This document shows positions 43,418 through 52,418 of a DNA stretch of 64,000 nt, one piece after another (position 1 is the first letter of the stretch; each line of letters begins with the position of its first letter). A program made the translations under genes and the position numbers. The notes below the pieces were generated by a model. The model was not told the DNA's origin. It made no database searches and was given only the letters and a program-made list of their open reading frames with translations. The DNA is from Sulfobacillus thermotolerans. Its GTDB lineage: Bacteria; Bacillota; Sulfobacillia; Sulfobacillales; Sulfobacillaceae. Where the stretch lies: contig CP019454.1 in assembly GCA_002951815.1 (NCBI GenBank), positions 1,364,001-1,428,000 on the forward strand, written 5' to 3'.

Positions 43418-44653
43418 GTGTTCAAACTTGCCGGCCTCGTGGCGGTAGGCGATGAAGTGTTGACCGGCGAAGTCATGAATTCCAATGCCGTGTGGCTTGC
43501 GCAACAATTATTATCGGTCGGGATACATATTCACGCCCAAACTGTGGTAGGGGATAGTGTGCGCACCATTATCCAAGCCCTTCGCTATTTGCGCCAGGAC
43601 TGTGACCTGGTGGTTGTGACGGGTGGTTTGGGTCCTACGGCAGATGACGTGACTAAGGAAGCGGTGGCTCAGTTATATCAGCGGCCGGTGACTGTGGATT
43701 CCGAGACACACCAATACATTTCGGAACATCATGGACGGAACTCAGGTTGGGAAGAATCAATTAAGAAACAAGCGTCAGTCGTGTCGGGAGCGGTCATCTG
43801 GCAAAATCCCAAGGGCCAGGCTCCGGGTGAACTGATTGAATTAGAGGGGCAAACGCTGGTTTTGTTGCCCGGGCCACCACGAGAAATGGAAGCCATTGTT
43901 GAGCAGTATTTATTGCCGTGGTTGCGCCGTATGCAAGGTAGCCGAACGGTCATGCGTCAAAGTCTTTCATGCTTCGATATCGGCGAAGCGACACTCGCAC
44001 ACTGGATTGAACCGCTTTTGGCCGGCCAACATCCTAAAATGGGAATCTATGCGAAGCCTGGGCAAGTGGACATTCGGGTCGAGACTACCGCATTTTCCGA
44101 GCACGGGACCGTTTTAGCGCAACGGGCTCTAGCGTGGGTAAAGGGTCAGGTTCAAGCACCGTTGTATCATGTTCAAGGGGTGAATCGTGCCCAAGTCATT
44201 GTCGAGACCCTGCAAAAACGGCATGAGACCTGTAGCATGATGGAATCCCTCACCGGTGGGCTTTTAGCCGCGCGTCTTATTGAAGTGCCGGGCGCATCGC
44301 TCTGTGTGTCAGGAGGGACTGTTGCGTATACTGATCATGTCAAGCAGCTGTCTGGAGTGCCGGGACATGTACTGGAAGAGTTTGGGGCGGTTAGTGCTGA
44401 ATGCGCGCAGGCGATGGCAGAGGCTGTTTGCCAACGGTTTCACACGGATTGGGGTCTGAGTACGACAGGGTATGCAGGTCCCGGGGGTGGAGACGCCGAA
44501 AATCCTGTAGGGACGTTTTATACGGCGGTAAGCCATAAAGGCCAAACGGTGGTTCGCAAACGCATTATTCACGTTGACCGGCAAGGAGTACGAGAGGCCG
44601 CGGTAGAGATGGCGTTGACGCAATTGTGGGACCTACTCGAATTACCGGGTTAA
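43418..44653 (+). CDS. cinA: CinA-like protein (nicotinamide-nucleotide amidase / ADP-ribose pyrophosphatase)
   Basis: 411 residues, two domains: an N-terminal MoCF/COG1058 domain (AVGDEVLTGEVMNSNAVWLA, VVTGGLGPTADDVTKEA) and a C-terminal NMN amidohydrolase-like domain (SLTGGLLAARLIEVPGAS, STTGYAGPGGG). NMN amidase recycles NMN from DNA ligase; it also has a competence link. GTG start after GGAGGGACAGGA. In its usual place before recA. Confidence 0.93.
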   Translation: MFKLAGLVAVGDEVLTGEVMNSNAVWLAQQLLSVGIHIHAQTVVGDSVRTIIQALRYLRQDCDLVVVTGGLGPTADDVTKEAVAQLYQRPVTVDSETHQYISEHHGRNSGWEESIKKQASVVSGAVIWQNPKGQAPGELIELEGQTLVLLPGPPREMEAIVEQYLLPWLRRMQGSRTVMRQSLSCFDIGEATLAHWIEPLLAGQHPKMGIYAKPGQVDIRVETTAFSEHGTVLAQRALAWVKGQVQAPLYHVQGVNRAQVIVETLQKRHETCSMMESLTGGLLAARLIEVPGASLCVSGGTVAYTDHVKQLSGVPGHVLEEFGAVSAECAQAMAEAVCQRFHTDWGLSTTGYAGPGGGDAENPVGTFYTAVSHKGQTVVRKRIIHVDRQGVREAAVEMALTQLWDLLELPG

Positions 44654-44707
44654 CGTATCGGGTGTGGGATGGAGAGGACGTTAAAACATATGATGAAGGA
44701 GCTTTCG

Positions 44708-46294
44708 ATGGAAGAGGAAACAGTAAAACTTGAATCGTTTAAAAGTATGGGGTTGACCAGCCCAGTACTTAAAGCTTTAGAAGACATGGGCTTTGAAGAA
44801 CCATCACCCATTCAGGTTAAAACCATTCCCTTGATTTTGCAAGGGCACGATATTATTGGACAGGCTCAAACGGGAACCGGGAAGACAGCTGCATTTGGTG
44901 TTCCGATTGTCGAGTTGTTGGACCATCGCAGCAAAAAAGTGCAGGCCTTGGTGATGGCCCCCACGCGGGAATTAGCCATTCAGGTATCAGAAGAAATCAC
45001 CAAAATCGGCCGCCATGCGGGCGTGAAAGTGGTTCCGATTTATGGAGGGCAGTCCTATGACCGTCAGATTCGAGCGCTAGAACACGGCGCACAGGTTGTG
45101 ATTGGAACACCTGGTCGTGTCATGGACCATATTCGCCGAGGGACATTAAAGCTTGATAACGTTAAGGTCGTGGTTTTGGATGAAGCCGACGAAATGCTTG
45201 ACATGGGCTTCATCGAAGACGTCGAGTTCATTTTGCAGAATGTACCCACCGAGCGCCAGACGATGCTATTTTCAGCGACCGTGCCTGATGCCATTTCCCG
45301 GTTGGCTCGGAAGTATCTGCGCCATCCTGAACACGTATCGATTAGCCCCGAGCGTTTGACGGTGCCCAAGATTGAACAAGTCTATTACGAAGTGCGAGAA
45401 CATGAAAAATTAGATGGGTTGTCCAGGATTTTGGACATGGAGGGCGCTGAGCGCACCATTATCTTCTGCCGCACGAAAAAACGCGTCGATGAATTGGCCG
45501 AGGGCTTGCAAGCGCGAGGTTATTCTGCCGAAGCCATCCACGGGGACTTGAATCAAGTGCAACGGAACCGGGTGTTGAAACGCTTTAAAGAGGGAGTTAG
45601 TGAAATTCTGGTCGCTACCGATGTCGCGGCGCGAGGATTGGACATTGACAACGTGACGCACGTTATCAACTATGACTTGTCGCAAGACACAGAGACTTAT
45701 GTCCACCGTATTGGACGGACGGGACGAGCCGGCAAGAGCGGCACGGCAATTACTCTCGTGTTGCCCAAGGAATTTCGCCAACTGCGGCAAATGGAAAAGT
45801 TGTTGCATGTTCGTTTACAACGGCGGCCCTTACCTACCCAGGAGGATGTTGCAGAGAAACAGCGGGAAGCATTGAAAAACCGCTTGGCCGATGAAATCGA
45901 GCATGGTGTGTTGCCGGCTTATCAAGAGATTGTGATGGAACTCGCACAGTCGTATGACAGTGTTGATATTGCCGCTGCTGCTTTGCGCTTAATGCTGGAT
46001 AAGGGGCATGATCAAGCGCCAGAAGGAGAGTTCGGGGAAACGGGCGCAGAGCCCGGAATGGTTCGGCTGTTCTTAAACCTCGGGCGGATGGACCGCGTCT
46101 CTCCGGCTGATATTGTGCGGGGCTTAGCGGAAGGTGCGCATATTTCCGGTGGCGTCATCGGGTTGATTGATATTTACGACCGGTTTACGTTTGTGGAGAT
46201 GCCGAAGGATGCCGCAGCTAAAGTTTTGCAGGCGATGTCGTCCATTGTGATTCGTGGCAAATCGGTCAATATGGAACCTGCACGACCTCGTTAG
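44708..46294 (+). CDS. DEAD-box RNA helicase (CshA/DeaD type) with DbpA-like RNA-binding domain
   Basis: 528 residues. Q motif (FKSMGLTSPVLKALEDMGFE), AQTGTGKT, PTRELAIQ, DEAD, SAT and HRIGRTGRAG are all seen. The last ~75 residues (MVRLFLNLGRMDRVSPADIV to the end) form a DbpA-type RRM that binds structured RNA, suggesting ribosome assembly or cold/stress RNA remodelling. ATG 44708 has AAGGAG six bases before; earlier in-frame starts lack it. It sits between cinA and recA, which is not the usual Firmicute order. Confidence 0.93.
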   Translation: MEEETVKLESFKSMGLTSPVLKALEDMGFEEPSPIQVKTIPLILQGHDIIGQAQTGTGKTAAFGVPIVELLDHRSKKVQALVMAPTRELAIQVSEEITKIGRHAGVKVVPIYGGQSYDRQIRALEHGAQVVIGTPGRVMDHIRRGTLKLDNVKVVVLDEADEMLDMGFIEDVEFILQNVPTERQTMLFSATVPDAISRLARKYLRHPEHVSISPERLTVPKIEQVYYEVREHEKLDGLSRILDMEGAERTIIFCRTKKRVDELAEGLQARGYSAEAIHGDLNQVQRNRVLKRFKEGVSEILVATDVAARGLDIDNVTHVINYDLSQDTETYVHRIGRTGRAGKSGTAITLVLPKEFRQLRQMEKLLHVRLQRRPLPTQEDVAEKQREALKNRLADEIEHGVLPAYQEIVMELAQSYDSVDIAAAALRLMLDKGHDQAPEGEFGETGAEPGMVRLFLNLGRMDRVSPADIVRGLAEGAHISGGVIGLIDIYDRFTFVEMPKDAAAKVLQAMSSIVIRGKSVNMEPARPR

Positions 46295-46313
46295 AATTCA
46301 TAGAGGAGTTTTA

Positions 46314-46331
46314 ATGCCGTTTAGCGAATAA
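46314..46331 (+). other. Five-codon mini-ORF in the recA leader
   Basis: ATG CCG TTT AGC GAA TAA codes MPFSE and is preceded by GAGGAG five bases away, a better site than many genes in the window. It lies 34 nt ahead of recA. It may be a translated leader or chance. Confidence 0.3.
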
Positions 46332-46365
46332 TGTCCAGTGGAAGAAGTTGGAGGGAGAAGAAACT

Positions 46366-47403
46366 ATGGCGATGGACAGAGAAAAAGCGCTGGACTTGGC
46401 GCTCGCCCAAATAGAAAAGCAGTTCGGTAAGGGCTCGATTATGCGGCTTGGGGAAGCCTCCAGTCAATCTGCTATAGGGGTGATCTCAACGGGCTGTCTT
46501 CCCTTGGACATTGCTATCGGCGTTGGAGGTTTACCACGTGGACGTGTCGTGGAGATTTATGGTCAAGAATCCTCAGGAAAGACCACCATCGCACTGCATA
46601 CGATTGCCGAGGCGCAAAAAGCTGGCGGTGTGGCAGCGTTTATTGATGTAGAGCATGCGTTGGATCCCTTGTATACCAGTAAGTTAGGGGTTAACCTCAA
46701 TGACTTGCTGATTTCCCAACCGGATACCGGTGAACAAGCGTTAGAAATTGCGGAAGCGTTGGTTCGGTCCGGGGCGGTTGATATTGTGGTCGTGGACTCG
46801 GTGGCAGCCCTTGTGCCACGCGCTGAAATCGAGGGCGAAATGGGTGATTCCCATGTTGGGTTGCAAGCACGCCTGATGTCCCAAGCCTTGCGTAAGTTGA
46901 CGGCGTCGATTTCGAAATCGAATACGGTCACAGTCTTTATTAACCAACTTCGAGAAAAAATTGGTGTGATGTTTGGAAATCCGGAGACAACCCCTGGAGG
47001 GCGAGCTCTGAAGTTCTACTCTTCCTTGCGTCTTGAAGTGCGCCGTATCGACAGCTTAAAGCAAGGAACCGATGTGGTGGGCAATCGAACGCGCGTCAAG
47101 GTTGTGAAAAATAAGGTGGCTCCCCCGTTCAAGCAAGCCGAATTTGATATTCTCTATGGGGAAGGGGTTTCCCGTGAGGGAAGTATCCTGGATTTGGCAG
47201 TTGAGATTAATTTAGTGCAAAAGAGCGGTGCATGGTATGCCTACGGAGATTTGCGCCTGGGGCAAGGGCGTGAGAATACTCGGGACTATCTCAAGAAAAA
47301 TCCTGAGCTGGCGCAAGAATTAGACACAAAAATTCGCCAACATTTTCAAGCGGCCTCGTCACTGGTGACCATAGGCGCTCAAGATGACCAAGACATCCAA
47401 TAA
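46366..47403 (+). CDS. recA: Recombinase RecA
   Basis: 345 residues. Forms ATP-dependent filaments on single-stranded DNA for strand exchange and SOS. Walker [10 protein letters not shown] (Gln in place of the usual Pro), the MAW motif, L1/L2 loops and the [20 protein letters not shown] segment are present. TTGGAGGGAGAAG places the start at ATG 46366; an earlier TTG (46348) sits in that site. Its last 20 nt overlap recX. I found no convincing LexA box upstream. Confidence 0.97.
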   Translation: MAMDREKALDLALAQIEKQFGKGSIMRLGEASSQSAIGVISTGCLPLDIAIGVGGLPRGRVVEIYGQESSGKTTIALHTIAEAQKAGGVAAFIDVEHALDPLYTSKLGVNLNDLLISQPDTGEQALEIAEALVRSGAVDIVVVDSVAALVPRAEIEGEMGDSHVGLQARLMSQALRKLTASISKSNTVTVFINQLREKIGVMFGNPETTPGGRALKFYSSLRLEVRRIDSLKQGTDVVGNRTRVKVVKNKVAPPFKQAEFDILYGEGVSREGSILDLAVEINLVQKSGAWYAYGDLRLGQGRENTRDYLKKNPELAQELDTKIRQHFQAASSLVTIGAQDDQDIQ

Positions 47404-47842
47404 AGATCCTTACCTACAAGCCCTAAGGTGGTTGGGGTATCGTGATTATAGTCGACAGGATCTCTCCGCCCGGCTTCTCCGGGCGGGTTTTCCTGAACCT
47501 TTGGTGGACTCGGTCATGGACCAACTGGAGGCCAAAGGATGGCTCGATGACAAGCGGGTTGCCGCCCAACTTATCGAACAATGTCTACGCAATGGTACGA
47601 TGGGGCCAAGACTCGTAGTCCAAAAACTTCAGGATAAAAAGCTGCCGCGAGAGGTATGGGAGCCTTTATGGGAAGAACGGCAGCAGAATATTGATTGGTT
47701 AAAGATTGCTGAAGGTCTGCAAGAGCGTTACGATATCAAGGATGACCGCGAGCGTATTCGCTACGGACGGTACCTTGTCCGCCGGGGCTTTCCCACGTCT
47801 ATTGTCTGGAAGATAATAGGGCATGGCGACCAAGGGGGATGA
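47384..47842 (+). CDS. recX: Regulatory protein RecX
   Basis: 152 residues. Three-helix RecX repeats: [40 protein letters not shown], then [18 protein letters not shown]. It caps and trims RecA filaments. It starts within recA and ends inside the leader of the ferredoxin gene. Confidence 0.92.
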   Translation: MTKTSNKDPYLQALRWLGYRDYSRQDLSARLLRAGFPEPLVDSVMDQLEAKGWLDDKRVAAQLIEQCLRNGTMGPRLVVQKLQDKKLPREVWEPLWEERQQNIDWLKIAEGLQERYDIKDDRERIRYGRYLVRRGFPTSIVWKIIGHGDQGG

Positions 47843-47858
47843 GAAAGGAGCCGTAGGT

Positions 47859-48149
47859 ATGGCATTAAAGATTATTGATGAGTGTATTTCGTGTGGTGCT
47901 TGCGAGCCGGAGTGCCCCAATGAAGCCATTCGCGAAGGGGTCGATATTTATATTATTGATCCGGACCACTGTACCGAGTGCTTTGGGTTTTACGGGACCC
48001 AACAGTGCGCTGATGTGTGTCCTGTAGAGGCCTGCGTCGCTGATGTTGCACACTCCGAATCGCGGGAGGAATTAGAGACAAAATTTCAACGGCTGTATCC
48101 CGGTAAAGCACTAGAAAATACTGACCAGTGGAAGCCTCCCGTCCTCTAA
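47859..48149 (+). CDS. 4Fe-4S ferredoxin (YfhL family)
   Basis: 96 residues, two [4Fe-4S] motifs: CISCGACEPECPNEA and, in the longer second motif, CTECFGFYGTQQCADVCPVEAC. The expanded loop between the Cys of the second cluster marks the YfhL/alvin type. ATG 47859 follows GAAAGGAG; an ATG at 47823 overlaps recX and lacks a site. Electron partners are unknown; it follows recX in the operon. Confidence 0.93.
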   Translation: MALKIIDECISCGACEPECPNEAIREGVDIYIIDPDHCTECFGFYGTQQCADVCPVEACVADVAHSESREELETKFQRLYPGKALENTDQWKPPVL

Positions 48150-48228
48150 GCGACCATAAAGCGAGTTTTCTATGGCATCGCATATGATATCAAGAAGATG
48201 TGGGATGGCCGGAAAAGGAGGGTGCGGA

Positions 48229-48741
48229 ATGAACCTATCATCATCAGGTTGGGGGAGTAGCACACGGGGGCTTGGGGCATTAATTACGGTTATGATGCGG
48301 TATCCGGAGATCAACAGCGTCCAATTTAATCCTGATGACCGGACGCTTAATATGACATTCATCGTCCGTAAGACGTTGGGGGAAGACGTATGGCAACGCT
48401 TCCAACTTCAGCTCCAAGATGTGCTGCAAACCTACCGGTGGGTTACGGGCCGGCCTTTATCGCAGATTAGTCTGGATCGTCTTGAGTGGGACACTGCCAC
48501 GATTATTGAATTGCGACGGGATATTGAGACCGTATCCGTCGAGGAAGTGGGCATGATGATCGAGATTCTTCATGATTGGTTCGAACAAGACGTGGTAATG
48601 GATTCCCATGATCTCTTGGAAGAAGAATTAATGCTTCAGGAGGAAACGATTCAGGCCAATCTTGAAGCCCTCACAAAAGACGCACATGGACATTTAGTGG
48701 CGTTGCGAGACGAGGGACGGGTTGTGGTGTTTAATACCTAA
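48229..48741 (+). CDS. Conserved-looking protein of unknown function
   Basis: 170 residues, no recognised family. An N-terminal region rich in Ser and Gly, then an alpha/beta middle (INSVQFNPDDRTLNMTFIVR) and a strongly acidic helical stretch (VEEVGMMIEILHDWFEQDVV then DSHDLLEEELMLQEETIQAN). Excellent AAAAGGAGGG precedes ATG 48229. It lies in the forward run between ferredoxin and ymdB and is probably co-transcribed with them. The ymdB start follows after 29 nt. Confidence 0.6.
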   Translation: MNLSSSGWGSSTRGLGALITVMMRYPEINSVQFNPDDRTLNMTFIVRKTLGEDVWQRFQLQLQDVLQTYRWVTGRPLSQISLDRLEWDTATIIELRRDIETVSVEEVGMMIEILHDWFEQDVVMDSHDLLEEELMLQEETIQANLEALTKDAHGHLVALRDEGRVVVFNT

Positions 48742-48770
48742 GTGGGTTGAAGGAGGAAAGGCGGGCGGCT

Positions 48771-49550
48771 ATGAAGGTTTTGTTAGTGGGAGACATCGTG
48801 GGAAAAACCGGTCGCCGTATGCTTAAAGAGGCTCTTCCCCGTCTACGTGAAGAGTACGCTATTGATATGGTTGTGGCCAATGGCGAGAATGCGGCTGGGG
48901 GTAACGGGATTACCCACGAAATCATGGATGACCTTCTCGGGTCCGGGGTTGATGTCTTGACATCGGGAAATCATATCTTTGATAAAAAAGAAGTCTTTGA
49001 TTTTCTCGATGATGTCCCAGCTCTTTTACGACCGCTCAACCTTCCTCCGGGCACTCCGGGTCATGGGTACGTTGTCACGGCCACCAACGATATTCCGGTG
49101 GCCGTCATTAATGTAGCGGGACGGGCATTTATGCCGTTCCAATATGATGACCCTTTACAAGGGCTTGATCATGTGCTGAGTAGTTTGCCCTCTGAAGTTA
49201 AGGTCATTCTCGTCGATTTTCATGCCGAGACCACGTCCGAAAAGATTGCCTTGGGATGGTATTTAGACGGGCGGGTGAGCGCGTTGGTGGGTACTCATAC
49301 CCACGTACAGACGGCGGATGAGCGTATTTTGCCTAAAGGCACCGCTTATATCACTGATCTGGGGATGACCGGTCCTTGTGACTCGGTAATTGGAGTAAAA
49401 TCTGAGTTGGTCATCCAAAAAATGCGGACTCAAATGCCAGTACGCTTCGAGACGGCGACGGGTCCCGGTCAATTTGGCGGCTTAGTGGTGGATGTCGATC
49501 CGACCAATGGCAAGGCACTGTCTCTTCATAGGATATTCTACCGGGAGTAG
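48771..49550 (+). CDS. ymdB: YmdB-type metallophosphoesterase
   Basis: Cyclic nucleotide phosphodiesterase of the TIGR00282 family, which in Bacillus hydrolyses 2',3'- and 3',5'-cNMPs and affects biofilm choice. GDIVGKTGRRML, NGENAAGGNGIT, SGNHIFDKKE, FHAETTSEK and GTHTHVQTADE are its metal and active-site blocks. 259 residues. ATG 48771 lies after GAAGGAGG/GGCGGG. Confidence 0.93.
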   Translation: MKVLLVGDIVGKTGRRMLKEALPRLREEYAIDMVVANGENAAGGNGITHEIMDDLLGSGVDVLTSGNHIFDKKEVFDFLDDVPALLRPLNLPPGTPGHGYVVTATNDIPVAVINVAGRAFMPFQYDDPLQGLDHVLSSLPSEVKVILVDFHAETTSEKIALGWYLDGRVSALVGTHTHVQTADERILPKGTAYITDLGMTGPCDSVIGVKSELVIQKMRTQMPVRFETATGPGQFGGLVVDVDPTNGKALSLHRIFYRE

Positions 49551-49561
49551 GAGGAGTATAC

Positions 49562-50554
49562 GTGTTATGGCATGGCGAAGAAACACCCGTGGTCGATACG
49601 CATGCAGATAGTTTGCTGGACGCTCTAAAGGGAAAGCGGCACTTGTACGAGCACTCACACGAGGGGCAGCTGGATTTTCCCCGCATGGTCGAAGGCGGCC
49701 ACCGCTTGCAATTCCTTTCGTGTTGGGTGGAGCCCGAATATAAACCGGAACGGGCCTTACCTCGACTTCTGTCGTTTGTTGACCAATTTGACCAAGAAGT
49801 GTTGGGGGCAGGCGGTATGGTCGTGCCCGTTGTGGATGACAGGTCGTTGTTGGCAGCGCTATCGCCGGGTAAAATCGGAGTGGTCATGTCCATGGAAGGA
49901 GCCGAAGCGGTTGGCACCGACCCTCGTATGGTGCGCATTATGCACCGCCTAGGTTTTCGCTTGATGAGTTTGACGTGGAACGAGCGCAATGCGTTAGCGG
50001 ATGGAGCGGGGGAAGACCCGGGAGGCGGCGGCCTGAGTGTTGCAGGACGCAGGATTGTACAAGAAATGAACCGGGTGGGGATCGTACTTGATGTCTCTCA
50101 TCTCAGCCATGCAGCGTTTTGGGATGCCCTGGAGACGTCTGAGCGCCCGGTCATCGCCTCGCATTCAAACTGCCGTACATTGGCGGACCATCGCCGCAAC
50201 TTGACGGATGCGCAGATTATTGCATTGGCCAAAGCCAATGGCATTCAAGGATTGACGTTTGTGCGCGATTTCTTAGGAGGTCAAGAAGATGTCGAACGGG
50301 TTGTGGACCATGCCTGTCTGCATCTTGACTTGGTGGGCGATGATCACCATTTAGGGTTGGGATCAGATTTCGACGGGGTGGAACATCCGGTGGATGGACT
50401 AGAGGATGTGACACGTCTGACCCACTTAGCAGACCGTATGAGTGCGCGAGGTCTGGCAGACGATACAATTCGTCGCATTTTTGGGATGAATTATGTGGAG
50501 TTTTTTACCCGCGAGTGGTCACGTAAGGAGGAAAGGGATAACCATGGATATTAA
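49562..50554 (+). CDS. Membrane dipeptidase (M19 family)
   Basis: Zn-dependent dipeptidase of the renal dipeptidase family, cleaving L- or D-containing dipeptides. VDTHADSLLD gives the first His-x-Asp ligands, SMEGAEAVG the bridging Glu, VLDVSHLSHAAFWD and IASHSNCR the later His, and GSDFDGV the conserved Asp. GTG start after GGAGTAGGAGGA. 330 residues. Its stop overlaps the pepA start by 11 nt. Confidence 0.92.
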   Translation: MLWHGEETPVVDTHADSLLDALKGKRHLYEHSHEGQLDFPRMVEGGHRLQFLSCWVEPEYKPERALPRLLSFVDQFDQEVLGAGGMVVPVVDDRSLLAALSPGKIGVVMSMEGAEAVGTDPRMVRIMHRLGFRLMSLTWNERNALADGAGEDPGGGGLSVAGRRIVQEMNRVGIVLDVSHLSHAAFWDALETSERPVIASHSNCRTLADHRRNLTDAQIIALAKANGIQGLTFVRDFLGGQEDVERVVDHACLHLDLVGDDHHLGLGSDFDGVEHPVDGLEDVTRLTHLADRMSARGLADDTIRRIFGMNYVEFFTREWSRKEERDNHGY

Positions 50555-52007
50555 GACAATAACAGGTCGCCTTCAGCCTGGGACCGTTGAGTTGACGGTT
50601 GTGGGCGTATTTCAGGACAGTGCTGGACAAGTTTCGGAACATATCCCCGGAGGTCTGCGCCGCGCGTTAGCGGATGCATGGGCGCGTCAAGAATTTGAAG
50701 GAAAGCTTCTACAGCGCTTTATCGTGACGAGCACGGATGCCGATCTTGACCGCGTTCTCTTTATCGGCATGGGCCCATCTAAGGAGTTTGATGTCCATGC
50801 GTTACGGAAGATTATGGGGCAAGCGGCGCAAACCAGCGAAAGCTTAAAAGTGCGCTCCGTAGGATTCGAACTACCGGAGGCTGATTATGCCGCATTAGAC
50901 GCAGTAACGGCGGCTGTCGAAGGATGGGTACTGGGAAGCTGGCGCTTTGAAGGATATCATCAAAAGCCTGTCGACCGTCAAATTCCGGCCCTCGTATTGG
51001 CGGGCATTCAGGACGACGAGGCGGCGGCTTTGGGCATTAAACGCGGCTTATCCCTTGGACAGGCCCAAAACCTGACCCGTGAGCTAGGTTTTATGCCGTC
51101 GAACAAATTATATCCTGAGCTCTTGGCGCAAGAGGCGGTCAAGGCGGGGAACGCGCATGGCTTTGAGGTCGAGGTCATGGATGAAGCGCGCTTAGCTGAA
51201 CTTGGCATGGGTGCGTTGTTGGGCGTGGGACAAGGTAGTGTGCATCCTCCTCGACTCGTCGTGATGCGCTATCATGGGCACGGCGAAAAAACATTGGCGC
51301 TTGTCGGAAAGGGCATAACGTTTGATTCGGGGGGCATTAGTCTCAAACCATCGGCTAACATGGAAGAAATGAAGTATGACATGTTGGGCGCAGGTGCTGT
51401 GTTAGGCGCGATGTGTGCGATTGCGGATACAAAACCCGCGATTAATGTGATTGGCATTATGGCAATCGCTCAAAATATGCCGTCGGGCTCAGCCTATAAG
51501 CCGGGTGATGTGGTGCGGGCATTTAATGGCAAAACGATTGAAATTACGAACACCGATGCGGAAGGGCGCGTGGCGTTGGCAGATGGTGTGAGTTATGCCG
51601 CGCATCTCCACCCCGACTGGATCGTCGAAACGTCCACCTTAACCGGGGCGGTTATTGTCGTATTAGGCCATGAAGCGACAGGGCTCGTGGCGACCGATAC
51701 GGCTTTAGCCAACCAGGTGATTACAGCGGCAACTGCGGCGGGTGAACGAGTGTGGCAATTGCCCATCTATCCGGAATACAAGGCGTTGTATAAATCGGCA
51801 GTAGCGGATATGAAAAATTCGCCAGGACGCGATGCGGGTACTATCACGGGTGGGATGATTATCAGTGAATTCGCGGGAGACGTACCATTTGCCCATTTGG
51901 ACATTGCGGGGACCGCGTGGACCAAAGAAGGCCCCCTGACTGCTGTGAGTGGAGCTACAGGAGTCATGGTGCGGACGTTTGTGCAATTGGCACATACTTT
52001 GGGTTAA
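50544..52007 (+). CDS. pepA: Leucyl aminopeptidase (M17)
   Basis: Two-metal exopeptidase removing N-terminal residues. GKGITFDSGGISLKPS and NTDAEGRVALADG carry the metal and active-site residues of M17. ATG 50544 has AGGAGG; a longer frame from 50493 lies within the dipeptidase gene. 487 residues. With the dipeptidase it forms a peptide-recycling pair. Confidence 0.94.
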   Translation: MDIKTITGRLQPGTVELTVVGVFQDSAGQVSEHIPGGLRRALADAWARQEFEGKLLQRFIVTSTDADLDRVLFIGMGPSKEFDVHALRKIMGQAAQTSESLKVRSVGFELPEADYAALDAVTAAVEGWVLGSWRFEGYHQKPVDRQIPALVLAGIQDDEAAALGIKRGLSLGQAQNLTRELGFMPSNKLYPELLAQEAVKAGNAHGFEVEVMDEARLAELGMGALLGVGQGSVHPPRLVVMRYHGHGEKTLALVGKGITFDSGGISLKPSANMEEMKYDMLGAGAVLGAMCAIADTKPAINVIGIMAIAQNMPSGSAYKPGDVVRAFNGKTIEITNTDAEGRVALADGVSYAAHLHPDWIVETSTLTGAVIVVLGHEATGLVATDTALANQVITAATAAGERVWQLPIYPEYKALYKSAVADMKNSPGRDAGTITGGMIISEFAGDVPFAHLDIAGTAWTKEGPLTAVSGATGVMVRTFVQLAHTLG

Positions 52008-52025
52008 TAAACGTGGTGGGTTGCC

Positions 52026-52058
52026 AAAGCGCCTAGGACGGACCGTCCTAGGCGCTTT
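52026..52058 (+). terminator. Strong terminator of the recA-pepA run
   Basis: AAAGCGCCTAGGAC (52026-52039) with GTCCTAGGCGCTTT (52045-52058) is a 14-bp stem with a 5-nt loop. The upstream 16-mer GGTGGGTTGCCAAAGC is also found at the terminator at 8147. Confidence 0.85.
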
Positions 52059-52133
52059 GTGATCCTCACGCTTTGCCACTTGAGGAATAATTTGCCACTA
52101 TCCTCGGTATACTAGGCTCAGGAGGTGGAATTG

Positions 52134-52352
52134 ATGTACCACGATGCGCAAAAAGAAATTGCGCGGTTGGAAGAAGAAATTCAAAGCCTGCATGCTAAGT
52201 TGTTAGGGCTGCGTTCGAGCCGCCGTGTCCTCATGAACCTCTTAACATTGCAAGCGCGTGAAAAGCAGTGGCGAATTCACTCATTGGAGCTAGAAAATCG
52301 GCAGTTACGGACGTTGTTAAAAAGCCACCGGCGCCTGGTCAAGAGCCCGTAG
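52134..52352 (+). CDS. Small coiled-coil protein (72 aa)
   Basis: Almost entirely helical with heptad patterns (IARLEEEIQSLHAKLLGLRS and HSLELENRQLRTLLKSHRR), so a coiled-coil dimer is likely. AGGAGG precedes the ATG at a good distance. Family unknown. Confidence 0.6.
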   Translation: MYHDAQKEIARLEEEIQSLHAKLLGLRSSRRVLMNLLTLQAREKQWRIHSLELENRQLRTLLKSHRRLVKSP

Positions 52353-52418
52353 ATCAGGCGCATGATGTAATGGGGATTGTCCATACTATGGGCAAATAAC
52401 CTAAAAGAGGGCTGTACG

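Noticed and set aside
46295-46365. LexA/DinR box upstream of recA
   Set aside because: The best candidate (GAATAATGTCC) has wrong spacing and mismatches to the GAAC-N4-GTTC consensus.
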